Assembly (NCBI RefSeq): GCF_016861845.1
Contig: NZ_BOLV01000003.1
Coordinates: 1-64,000, forward strand
Length of the DNA: 64,000 nucleotides
Source: Lacticaseibacillus suilingensis
GTDB lineage: Bacteria; Bacillota; Bacilli; Lactobacillales; Lactobacillaceae
Reading direction: 5' to 3'
Shown here in pieces: positions 1-7,577 of this stretch. The notes beneath the pieces were generated by a model that had not been told where the DNA came from, searched no databases, and was given only the letters and a program-made list of their open reading frames with translations. The position numbers were made by a program, and so were the translations under genes. Position 1 is the first letter of the stretch; each line of letters opens with the position of its first letter.

Positions 1-35
1 TACTAACAAGAATAGGTCTTCATGGCCTTTTTGGT

Positions 36-1559
36 CTAGTCGTCAGGGTGTTGCACTTGAATTGTAAACTGGGGAGCAATATTTTTTTGGACGCTTTCTA
101 GAGGCAACTTAGCTTCAATAAGATTGTCTTTTAGACTCTGGTGTTTAAAACTAGCTGCTTCAAATTGCTCGAACAGCTCACTGTTGTTATATTTCGCAAT
201 ATTTAAGTTTAGTAAGTCTGCTTCGCGTATAAGGAACTTCTCCTCTTTAAAAACGCCATTATACTCTTCGACTTTCCTCTGTATTGCTGTTCCAGCGGAA
301 ATAATTTCCTTATATAGGCTTATATCATCGTACGCAACGTCCTCCGGATTTGAGTAAGGGTTATTAATTTTTTCCGCGATAGCTTCTAGGTATTTTTTGA
401 CCATCTCATTATATTTTTCTACTGCGTTATTGTACGCTGATACCTCTTTTGGAAATAGCGATGCCATATCTGTATTTTGTTCGACAACAGTCTGATTATC
501 CAGTTTCAGCGATTTCAATTTATTCGTAAATTCTTTTTCTGCATTTAGTTTTGACATTTTTAAGACCTGGTCAATCGTCTGAACTAAACCTTCCTTTTCG
601 CTGGATGTAAGTGAACGAAAACAGGTAGGGCAATACTCAGTCTCTGGCAGTGAAAATGTATCTTTAATTCGGCTAATGGAATTTTGTCCGCTGATTGATA
701 TAGATTTCATAACTCGTTTTTGAATTCCATTGAGAGTTGGCATGGTAATAATGGTCGAAAGGAGCTGTTTGACCTTAGTAAAATCATTTTTATCCGTCGA
801 CATTTCAAATGGAGGCAATTCTGTTTTTTCCCGAATCTGTTCGAGATCTTTGAGGTCATCTTCTAGGAGCTCCATAATTTTTTTAGCAATCGCTGGTGTC
901 CCTCCAGTAACATCAACGTCACGAATTGACTTGAATGTTGTAGTGTTCACTTGTTGTTTGACTTCGAGCGAGTGAATACTTTTCCCAATTGATGCCCACG
1001 CGCCGTCTGCCTTTAACTGCTTGTCAATCTTTTTTTGGATATTATTCTCATTCTGGCCATTTGTATAATTTTCAAAATTGCTTAGAGCTTGCTCAGCGGA
1101 CTCAATGTTTTGCATTATGCCTGTCTCTTTCGTTTCAAGAGCCTTAAGTGAATCTGTTAAATCCGGATTGTCAGATAGCATAACAATCGCTTCTAGATTT
1201 TCATTATCTTTAACTCGGACATACTTATCCACAAATTGCTCGTTATAAACGTATGCTTGTGCCTTTTCTAAATCATTCAACTTGGCAACTTCGGTAATTT
1301 TTTTGTTTTGTTCGATGCTAGCATTCCAAAAAGAAGAGCTTGGTACTTCATCTGTTACGGTATTATCTGCACTATCGTGAAACACCGCGTTAGAGATAGT
1401 TGTTTTTCCAGATCCGTTTCTTCCGAAAATTGAAATTATTCGTTCGTCCCGTATACGTTGCTCTTGCGTTTTTTTGTCCTTCACTACCGTATAAAATTTC
1501 AAGTCTACTTCATTTTCCTGTAGATGTGGTGTACGAATCTTAACCTCATTCCAACTCAT
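36..1559 (-). CDS. RloC/AAA_13-like P-loop ATPase, apparently C-terminally truncated
   Basis: 507 residues. A Walker A motif (GRNGSGKT, residues 46-53) lies near the N-terminus. It is followed by long charged helical stretches, and a CPTC pair (C310, C313) resembles the zinc-hook cysteines of Rad50/RloC-type proteins. Full AAA_13 relatives (PrrC/RloC anticodon nucleases and related defence ATPases) are usually longer and carry the ABC signature and Walker B after the coiled coil; neither is visible here, because the frame ends at TAG (36-38). Other frames just downstream also stop quickly. The start is ATG 1559 with GGGGGGAGAG upstream. The gene is clearly more AT-rich than its neighbours, which suggests horizontal acquisition. 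The family call is good; the function (tRNA cleavage, phage defence) is not shown, and the gene may be a remnant. Confidence 0.65.
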   Translation of the reverse strand: MSWNEVKIRTPHLQENEVDLKFYTVVKDKKTQEQRIRDERIISIFGRNGSGKTTISNAVFHDSADNTVTDEVPSSSFWNASIEQNKKITEVAKLNDLEKAQAYVYNEQFVDKYVRVKDNENLEAIVMLSDNPDLTDSLKALETKETGIMQNIESAEQALSNFENYTNGQNENNIQKKIDKQLKADGAWASIGKSIHSLEVKQQVNTTTFKSIRDVDVTGGTPAIAKKIMELLEDDLKDLEQIREKTELPPFEMSTDKNDFTKVKQLLSTIITMPTLNGIQKRVMKSISISGQNSISRIKDTFSLPETEYCPTCFRSLTSSEKEGLVQTIDQVLKMSKLNAEKEFTNKLKSLKLDNQTVVEQNTDMASLFPKEVSAYNNAVEKYNEMVKKYLEAIAEKINNPYSNPEDVAYDDISLYKEIISAGTAIQRKVEEYNGVFKEEKFLIREADLLNLNIAKYNNSELFEQFEAASFKHQSLKDNLIEAKLPLESVQKNIAPQFTIQVQHPDD

Positions 1560-2117
1560 TAGTGCTCTCCCCCCTGTTTATGATTGCCAGCAAAAGATCT
1601 ACTGTGAACATTGTACCTTGTCTGCAAGTATCTGTATTCGCTCTTCTTGCCAGATTCTCTACACCCATTGTTCAAGGCTCAAAAGGCAATCACTATTAGC
1701 AGATGATTGCGCACGACGATAACTGATTTCCTTGTGGCACAGAGATGGCACATCTCAGCGTTTTGTTCATCGTTTTCCAACGTTTTTAGTTCTGCAGAAA
1801 CACAGTTAGATTGCTATTCTTACCTCAATCGATTTGAGGATTGGTTTTCACGGGAAATATTTACCGACTGTTCTTGCATTTGAATGACAAAAGAGGTCGT
1901 CTCGCTTTGTTGTGAAACGACCTCTTTACTCTTTAAGCTCCATATTTCGCCTTCCACCAGCCCTAAGAAGAAATCAAAACCAGCATATCCATTTATTGCC
2001 AAGGCTCAGATTCTGTTTTAAACAGCTATAGGTTACCAAATCGCATTGTCATTATCATGAGCTTCCAAGGGCAATAGCGGTGGTGGACTTAGAAAATTGG
2101 TTTTCCTATTCCGCTAT
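1560..2117. other. Intergenic stretch, no gene recognised
   Basis: About 560 bases between the AAA ATPase and the MarR promoter. The only structure I see is the inverted repeat at 1890-1927. A 60-codon frame across it on the minus strand has no credible start or homology and is not called. Confidence 0.5.
1889..1928 (-). terminator. Hairpin, possible intrinsic terminator
   Basis: An 11-bp perfect stem, AAAGAGGTCGT (from 1890) with ACGACCTCTTT (to 1927). On the minus strand it is followed by TTTTGT. No gene ends directly at it, so its role is uncertain. Confidence 0.4.
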
Positions 2118-2146
2118 ATTGCATTTGCAATACAATCGCGTATACT
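2118..2146 (+). promoter_or_regulatory. MarR-gene promoter with overlapping palindromic operator
   Basis: A -35 TTGCAT (2119-2124), 16-nt spacer and -10 TATACT (2141-2146) precede the MarR gene. The -35 lies inside the perfect inverted repeat ATTGCA-TT-TGCAAT (2118-2131), the usual size for a MarR dimer site. Autorepression is inferred from this placement. Confidence 0.6.
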
Positions 2147-2172
2147 AATCCCAGAAAGCAGGTGACCTTTTT

Positions 2173-2622
2173 ATGGATGCACTCCGCGCCATCGGTGTTG
2201 TTGCACGCGCACTGGACAGCATCTCCAACATTGAGTTCCGTGATTTAGATCTCACTCGCGGCCAATACCTCTACCTCGTGCGCATTGTCGAACAACCTGG
2301 CATCATCCAGGAACAGCTGGTGAACCAGCTCAAAGTAGACCGGGCCACAGTGGCGCGTAGCGTTGCCAAGCTCTGCCAGCAAGGTCTGGTCGTTAAGCAA
2401 CCTGACCCCAATAACGCGAAAGCTAGCTTGCTTTTCCCCACTGCCGCCGGCAAAAAGGCCTATGCCCCGATTCACCGGGAGAATCAGTATTCACTCAAGC
2501 GGGCCCTTGATGGCATGACCGAAGATGAAGTCGCCACCCTCACGCGCTTGCTCAACCAGATGACGCAGAACATCGATGAAGACTGGCAGCTGGTCAAAAG
2601 CGGCGGCAAGCGCCACTACTGA
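2173..2622 (+). CDS. MarR-family transcriptional regulator
   Basis: 149 residues, the normal MarR length. The central winged helix-turn-helix is recognisable (QEQLVNQLKVDRATVARSVA, about residues 49-68), followed by a wing and a helical dimerisation tail. The start is ATG 2173, preceded by AGCAGGTGA. The GNAT gene follows by about 24 nt, so the two are probably one transcript. The palindrome over the promoter suggests autoregulation, possibly relieved by a small ligand; the ligand cannot be read from sequence. Confidence 0.85.
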   Translation: MDALRAIGVVARALDSISNIEFRDLDLTRGQYLYLVRIVEQPGIIQEQLVNQLKVDRATVARSVAKLCQQGLVVKQPDPNNAKASLLFPTAAGKKAYAPIHRENQYSLKRALDGMTEDEVATLTRLLNQMTQNIDEDWQLVKSGGKRHY

Positions 2623-2646
2623 GTTTTAATCATGAAAGGACAATCA

Positions 2647-3180
2647 ATGAACACTATTCGTCAAATCACTGAGCAAGACATCCCCACCCTCGTGCACATG
2701 GCCCGCGTCACCTTTGCGGATACCTTCGACGCGAATACAGCCCCCGCTGACATGGCCGAATTCTTGGCCACGGCTTATGCGCCAAGCAAGCTCACGACAG
2801 AATTAAACACCCCTGGCACCACCTTTTGGTTCGCGCTGGTTGATGGCACCCCGGCCGGCTATGCCAAATTCAACGTGGACGCCGCCGTCACCGCGGACGT
2901 CAAAGCGACCAACGCCCTCGAGTTGGAACGCATCTACATCCTGCCCACCTATAAGCATCACGGTTTGGGCAGCCTGCTCTACAACCAGGCGTTAAAATTA
3001 GCGCAAGCTCAAGGTAAGGACACCATCGCCCTGGGGGTGTGGGAACACAATGAACCGGCAAAAGCCTTCTATACAAAGCGCGGGTTCAAAAAAGTCGGCG
3101 AGCATGCCTTCGTGGTCGGTGATGATCCGCAGCACGACTGGCTGATGGAAGCCGCCGTTACGCCAGCGCCAGAGATCTAA
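2647..3180 (+). CDS. GNAT-family N-acetyltransferase
   Basis: 177 residues. Typical GNAT architecture: N-terminal MNTIRQIT, then LELERIYILPTYKHHGLGS, whose HHGLGS is the acetyl-CoA pyrophosphate-binding loop (Q/RxxGxG/A), and a C-terminal ALGVWEHNEPAKAFYTKRGF motif typical of RimI/spermidine acetyltransferase-like enzymes. I chose ATG 2647 because GAAAGGA lies 6 nt upstream; an earlier in-frame ATG (2632) overlaps that site and has none of its own. It is co-transcribed with the MarR regulator. Substrate unknown (small amine, peptide or antibiotic). Confidence 0.85.
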   Translation: MNTIRQITEQDIPTLVHMARVTFADTFDANTAPADMAEFLATAYAPSKLTTELNTPGTTFWFALVDGTPAGYAKFNVDAAVTADVKATNALELERIYILPTYKHHGLGSLLYNQALKLAQAQGKDTIALGVWEHNEPAKAFYTKRGFKKVGEHAFVVGDDPQHDWLMEAAVTPAPEI

Positions 3181-3238
3181 CCAGCACCGCCCACCAGCCG
3201 CCGTTTGAGCCGCTACTTTTTCGGCAACGAGCTGTGCT

Positions 3239-3254
3239 TGTTTCACGTGAAACA
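3239..3254. other. parS site (ParB/Spo0J-binding)
   Basis: TGTTTCACGTGAAACA, a perfect match to the Firmicute parS consensus, sits in the gap between the GNAT gene and the terminator. parS sites nucleate ParB and SMC loading and cluster near oriC; two more are in this window. Confidence 0.85.
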
Positions 3255-3271
3255 TAGCAGTCAGAGAATCA

Positions 3272-3308
3272 AAGAACCGCCTCGCATAAAATGCGAGACG
3301 GCTCTTTT
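3272..3308. terminator. Bidirectional intrinsic terminator
   Basis: A stem of about 15 bp (AACCGCCTCGCAT pairing with ATGCGAGACGGCT, two G-U pairs), followed by TTTTT on the plus strand. It lies between the convergent GNAT and mdcB genes. Confidence 0.8.
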
Positions 3309-3320
3309 TGTCATACAGCT

Positions 3321-4163
3321 TCAAATGACGCCTTCCACAAGGCCCGTAAAAATGGTCAAAATCAGCATATCCGCCGATCCGCCCAGACTCAGGTTCTGCT
3401 TCAGAAAGTCAGCATTCATCTGCTCGAGCAGCCGCATCCCCGCTTGGGTGTGCGTGCCGCCAGTGGCCAAAATCGCCTGAGCCTGCTGCTGCGCCACCGG
3501 CAAAATAGCGGTGGTGCCAGCGCGATGAATCAGGTTGGTATCGGTGAAATGGCTCAAAATCGCCAGCAAGCTATCGAGCAGCCTTTGATTCAGCGTCCCA
3601 GTCGCCTGCCGCAGCATGGGCAAGCCGTGGTCGAACACGCTGGGGTAGCCGGCTTCGGCTTCCCCGCGCACCCCGGTTAAGCCGTGCTCAAGGTACAGCC
3701 GCTCGCCTGCCGTCAGCTCTGCATCGGTTTTCGCCGCGGTGGCGGCAAAGTCGCCAGCGGTCAAGCCCACCAGCATCTGCTGAACCACCTGACGCACGGT
3801 CAAGTCGCGAGACTGTTCATAGGCCACAGCTGCGGTCAGGATGCCCAGTGAAAAGATAGCGCCTTTGTGCGTGTTCACGCCATCCGTCGCGGCGAACATC
3901 GCCTGCTCCGCCGCCATCCCTGCTGGTCGCAGCGCCTGAAACAGCGCCGGCAAGTCGCCCGGCCAATCCAACCCAGTTTGGGCACAAAACAGTAAATACG
4001 GTTGCAGGCTCAAACTAGAATTGATAAACGTGAACACGGTCATATCAGGATGGGGCCCGCTGCTGACGGGATCCACCAGGCCGGGTTTGGGATTGACGCT
4101 GACCTCATAGAGCAAGGCCCGCGTGGCCAGATTGGCCAGTTGTTCTGCCGTAAATGCCGTCAT
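3321..4163 (-). CDS. mdcB: Triphosphoribosyl-dephospho-CoA synthase (malonate decarboxylase cofactor)
   Basis: 280 residues, CitG/MdcB family. It makes 2'-(5''-triphosphoribosyl)-3'-dephospho-CoA from dephospho-CoA and ATP, the precursor of the prosthetic group that MdcG attaches to the MdcC acyl carrier. Family signatures: NPKPGLVDP near the N-terminus, HPDMTVFTFINSS, and GVNTHKGAIFSLG in the middle. I start it at ATG 4163, with AAAGGAC about 7 nt upstream; a GTG 15 nt earlier would overlap the hydrolase. It is the last gene of the mdc operon and ends at the shared terminator. Confidence 0.88.
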   Translation of the reverse strand: MTAFTAEQLANLATRALLYEVSVNPKPGLVDPVSSGPHPDMTVFTFINSSLSLQPYLLFCAQTGLDWPGDLPALFQALRPAGMAAEQAMFAATDGVNTHKGAIFSLGILTAAVAYEQSRDLTVRQVVQQMLVGLTAGDFAATAAKTDAELTAGERLYLEHGLTGVRGEAEAGYPSVFDHGLPMLRQATGTLNQRLLDSLLAILSHFTDTNLIHRAGTTAILPVAQQQAQAILATGGTHTQAGMRLLEQMNADFLKQNLSLGGSADMLILTIFTGLVEGVI

Positions 4164-4174
4164 AAAGTGTCCTT

Positions 4175-4954
4175 TCACTTGTTTTGCAACATGAAGTGCC
4201 GCAGCGTTTGATTGAATGCTTCTGGAACTTCAGCCATCACATCATGGCCGCAGTTTTGAATCATCACTTCGCGCACCTGGGCATTGCGCCGCATCAGCCA
4301 CTGGCCGTAGCCATTGTTGAAATACGGCGTTTGCGCCGCCGTAGCGAACAGCACCGGGGCCGTTTCGTTGCTGATCTGCGCGCGCCAGTCCGCTTGGAAA
4401 TGATCCGCCAGTAGCGCCACGCCTTGCTCACGATCGAAGGGCCGGCGGCTTTCGGCGCGAATGAACGCATCCATCACTGCTGGCACCATACCGTGCAAGG
4501 TTTCGTGGCCTTGGCGCGGCCGGTGCAATTGCACCGGCGCGGTGCGGGCCGTTAAACCGCGAAAGCCGAATTGCCACTGGTGGTCGTTGAGCATTTTCGG
4601 CGACTGATCCACCACCAGCACGCCGCTGACTGGCACGTCAGGATGCCGCTGCCGAAAGGCCCAGATAACGCTGGCGCCCATCGAATGGCCCACCAGCAGC
4701 GGCCGCTTCAGCTGCAGTTGCGAGAGCACCGCCGCCAGGTCATTGGCCAATGCCGCTAGCGATGTCGCCACCGCCCCGGTCGACTCGCCCTGCCCGCGGT
4801 AATCAAAGCACACGGTTTGGGCGCAGCGACTAAACGCTGCCACTTGGGCAGTCCAGATTTCTTTGTAGCTGCCAAAACCGTTGACAAACACAATGGGCCG
4901 GCCGCTACCTTCAACAGCCACGGCTAACTGGGCGTCAGGAACCGCAATTTGCAT
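4175..4954 (-). CDS. Alpha/beta-hydrolase within the malonate decarboxylase operon
   Basis: 259 residues. Alpha/beta-hydrolase fold with the nucleophile elbow GHSMGAS, an oxyanion-loop region VNGFGSYKEIW, and a C-terminal NCGHDVMAE that supplies the catalytic His. The ATG overlaps the mdcG stop codon (TAATG), so it is translationally coupled to the operon. Hydrolases are not part of the canonical Klebsiella or Pseudomonas mdc sets. A thioesterase or proofreading role on acyl-carrier or CoA thioesters would fit, but that is inference. Confidence 0.8.
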   Translation of the reverse strand: MQIAVPDAQLAVAVEGSGRPIVFVNGFGSYKEIWTAQVAAFSRCAQTVCFDYRGQGESTGAVATSLAALANDLAAVLSQLQLKRPLLVGHSMGASVIWAFRQRHPDVPVSGVLVVDQSPKMLNDHQWQFGFRGLTARTAPVQLHRPRQGHETLHGMVPAVMDAFIRAESRRPFDREQGVALLADHFQADWRAQISNETAPVLFATAAQTPYFNNGYGQWLMRRNAQVREVMIQNCGHDVMAEVPEAFNQTLRHFMLQNK

Positions 4955-5589
4955 TAGGATTCACCTTCAAAATGCCACGGATCCGCGGTTAACTGCGGAC
5001 CGGTGGCGGTTTTCATCATCACCTGGGCAGCGCGGTGCTGGGCGTACTCTTCTAGGGAAAAGCCGGCCTGACCATGCACCACTTGGATGTCGGCATGCGC
5101 ACCGGCAATGGCTTGCAGCCGCTGAATCAGCGTTTGCGCTGCCGCCACTGGCAAGGCCTGAGCTGGCCTGGTCATGATGACGTCAACATCCGAGACTGGT
5201 CGCGCCATTTTCAGGCCGGTGACCAGCTCGAATTGCAGGCTGCCGCCCACACCCCAATCGAAGCCTTGCAGCAAAGGTTGCAAGGCTTTGAGCTTCTGGA
5301 ACGCCGGCAATTGCGCCCGCATTGGGTCCAACTGCGGCAGCAAGGCCAAGGCCTGCTGCGGGGTCACCGTCGCCGCCACTTGAGCAGACACTACGAACGC
5401 CGCAAAGCGCTGCGCCTTTTGATAGCCACGAAGGCCGACCGGAATCCGGTCGGCCTGGGGGCCCCGCCGTACGATCACGTATGGCGATTCGGTTAATATG
5501 GCCACTGCCCAATCTGGCAGTGGGCTCGCTGCCGTCAAAGCATCAGCTGCTTTGAGCCGCACGAGCGTATGCGGAGTGAAACTTACCAT
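4954..5589 (-). CDS. mdcG: Malonate decarboxylase holo-ACP synthase (phosphoribosyl-dephospho-CoA transferase)
   Basis: 211 residues, MdcG family. It transfers the triphosphoribosyl-dephospho-CoA group to the serine of MdcC. The nucleotidyltransferase signature is visible: WGVGGSLQFELVTG followed by SDVDVIM, giving the metal-binding DxD pair. The start overlaps the end of the upstream beta/gamma fusion by 7 nt, and the stop overlaps the next ATG by 1 nt, typical of a tightly coupled operon. Confidence 0.9.
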   Translation of the reverse strand: MVSFTPHTLVRLKAADALTAASPLPDWAVAILTESPYVIVRRGPQADRIPVGLRGYQKAQRFAAFVVSAQVAATVTPQQALALLPQLDPMRAQLPAFQKLKALQPLLQGFDWGVGGSLQFELVTGLKMARPVSDVDVIMTRPAQALPVAAAQTLIQRLQAIAGAHADIQVVHGQAGFSLEEYAQHRAAQVMMKTATGPQLTADPWHFEGES

Positions 5590-7259
5590 TGCTGATCCAT
5601 CAAGGCGCGAACTTTGTTGGTGGCTTTGCGGCCGCCGCCTTCGCCGTTCACGGCAATGTCGTTGGTGTAACGGAAGGACAGGTCAGCAGGCGCGTCTTCC
5701 AGGCTCTTGAACGCATCGTCCAAGGCGGCCTTCACGGTAGCGACGGCTTGGTCATCGGAGTCGTAACCTTTGACGCCTTTGATCAGGTTGTACAAAGAGC
5801 CAAGCTTTTGATAGTTTTCAATGTCGTAAGCCATCGCTGGGACATGCTTGGTGGCTTCTTCCAATTCTGCAATCGTCCGCTGGGTAATGCGGGCACTGGA
5901 GGCCTTGCTCATCGCCTGAATGGTGATGTCGAGGTCATCCAAGGCGACCAACCGGTTGGATTGCAAACCTTGGGCCAAGAAGCCCCCAGAAACGGCATCC
6001 CCAGGAATGAAGGAAACCACCTTGTGACCGGCCTGGCGCGCCCGCGCATAGGCACTGGCAGCGGAAGCCAGGGACATGTGAATCCCAATCAATTCTTCCT
6101 TGTAGCCATACGCCTGACTAGGCACATCGACGACGATCACGATCGGCGTCTTCTCAGCAGCTGGCTTGTCCGCATCAGCGGCAATCAAGTCGTTGATGAC
6201 ACTGGCAACCGTGTAGCCTTCTTGCAGACCCACTTCACCATGGCGCACCCGCGGGAAGCGGTTGTCTTCAGCTGGCACAATGGCAACATATTCGCGGCCA
6301 TCGGCTTGAGCATGCAAGACCGTTGGCACATCGCTTTGCGCGTTTTTGATGCCGGTCAGAAGTTCAAACCAGTTACGGCCACGGGACTTGGTGCCAGGCT
6401 GGCTGCCGCTGGTGGCTGGGGCTAGGTGATGCGGCTTGGCAACGACTTGCTTGAACAGCTGATCATAGCCGGCGATATCCAGCGGCTGGCTGGGATCGAG
6501 TTGATCCAGCAAACTCAGGTAGAAATCGCCGCGCTGATCACGGTGCGAATCCTTGTTTTCATCAATCGCTGCCGTGATGGCCGTGCGGAAGGCGTTCACG
6601 TCATCATCAACGACTTCATCGATGATGCCGGTGGCCTGGCGCTGCTTAGTGCCCAGCGTGTTCCAGATCAGGTTCTTATCGGAAGAATCCCATTCCTTAA
6701 CGCCGGCTTCCTGCTCGATGACTTCAGGCCCATTCAAGCCGATGCGGGCTTTGTCGGTGCCGATGACATAAGACAGCAAGGCGTTGGTGATGGACATCCC
6801 GCCAAAAGAGCCGACGCGCCCTGGCACAAGGCCAATGACTGGCACGTACTGCTTCAAGGCAATGACCATGTTGTGAATTTCGGAAATCGACAAGAGGCCG
6901 TAGTTGGCTTCCTGCAGGCGCACGCCACCGGTATCCAAGATGATGATCGGATATTCCTTGTGGCCGGCTTTGTTATCGGCTAACACATGCTCCAAGGCGG
7001 AGACAATCTTCGCGCCGGACACTTCACCAATCCCGCCGCCTTGGAAGGCGCCTTCGATGGCAATGATGACCGTGTCTTTTTGGTTTAATTGCCCTTTCAT
7101 CACCACAATGCCATCATCGGCTTCAGGCACGATGTTTTGGGGCTCGAGGTGCGGGGAAATCATGTTATCAAAGGGCCCAATCAGTTCACGGGTGCTGCCC
7201 GCATCAAGTAAGGCTTCTGCGCGCTGGCGAGCGTGCAATTCAACAAAACTATTGCTCAT
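5583..7259 (-). CDS. mdcDE: Fused malonate decarboxylase beta/gamma subunit (malonyl-S-ACP decarboxylase)
   Basis: 558 residues, about the sum of separate MdcD (roughly 280) and MdcE (roughly 265). Residues 1 to about 265 are the beta half, a crotonase/carboxyltransferase fold with GGGIGEVSG (74-82) and GGMS (153-156). Residues about 295-558 are the gamma half (WFELLTGIKNAQ, FIPGDAVSGGF). A Pro/Gly/Ser-rich linker (about 275-293) joins them. Together they decarboxylate malonyl-S-ACP to acetyl-S-ACP and CO2. The gene starts 11 nt inside the mdcC end. No internal stop or frameshift; the fusion looks genuine. Confidence 0.9.
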   Translation of the reverse strand: MSNSFVELHARQRAEALLDAGSTRELIGPFDNMISPHLEPQNIVPEADDGIVVMKGQLNQKDTVIIAIEGAFQGGGIGEVSGAKIVSALEHVLADNKAGHKEYPIIILDTGGVRLQEANYGLLSISEIHNMVIALKQYVPVIGLVPGRVGSFGGMSITNALLSYVIGTDKARIGLNGPEVIEQEAGVKEWDSSDKNLIWNTLGTKQRQATGIIDEVVDDDVNAFRTAITAAIDENKDSHRDQRGDFYLSLLDQLDPSQPLDIAGYDQLFKQVVAKPHHLAPATSGSQPGTKSRGRNWFELLTGIKNAQSDVPTVLHAQADGREYVAIVPAEDNRFPRVRHGEVGLQEGYTVASVINDLIAADADKPAAEKTPIVIVVDVPSQAYGYKEELIGIHMSLASAASAYARARQAGHKVVSFIPGDAVSGGFLAQGLQSNRLVALDDLDITIQAMSKASSARITQRTIAELEEATKHVPAMAYDIENYQKLGSLYNLIKGVKGYDSDDQAVATVKAALDDAFKSLEDAPADLSFRYTNDIAVNGEGGGRKATNKVRALMDQQW

Positions 7260-7548
7260 CTTTCAACGCCTCCATTGCTTGAGTGAGTCGCAGGTTAACC
7301 ACGCCAGGCGTGGCGCCGAAATCATTGATCTCAAAATCGGCCAGCAGTGGGTAGCGGTCGAAGAACCGGTTCAGCACGTTTTGCCAAACTTCTTTGAACC
7401 CATCACTACCAGTGACAATGTTTAATTCAGATTCTTTTTTGTCCGTCGGCTTCATGATCACTTCAAGGTCGCCGGAAGCAACGACGCCAATGTGAATCGG
7501 GTGTTCGATTGGCTGGGTTGCCGCATAATTAAAGTGCAATTTTTCCAT
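7249..7548 (-). CDS. mdcC: Malonate decarboxylase acyl carrier protein (delta subunit)
   Basis: 99 residues, the family's usual length. Ser25 in VVASGDLEV is the serine that carries the phosphoribosyl-dephospho-CoA prosthetic group. It shuttles acetyl and malonyl thioesters between MdcA and MdcDE. GAAAGGAGCAC precedes the ATG. It lies 29 nt after mdcA and overlaps mdcDE by 11 nt. Confidence 0.92.
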   Translation of the reverse strand: MEKLHFNYAATQPIEHPIHIGVVASGDLEVIMKPTDKKESELNIVTGSDGFKEVWQNVLNRFFDRYPLLADFEINDFGATPGVVNLRLTQAMEALKDEQ

Positions 7549-7577
7549 AATGTTGCGTGCTCCTTTCAGAGGTGACC

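Noticed and set aside
1820-2002. 60-codon minus-strand frame between the AAA ATPase and the MarR gene
   Set aside because: It runs through the hairpin at 1890-1927, with no ribosome binding site and no similarity that I recognise.
5589-6983. Two long plus-strand open frames (278 and 185 codons) across mdcDE
   Set aside because: They are antisense to a convincing enzyme gene, have no ribosome binding sites, and show no recognisable protein features; long antisense frames are expected in high-GC codon usage.
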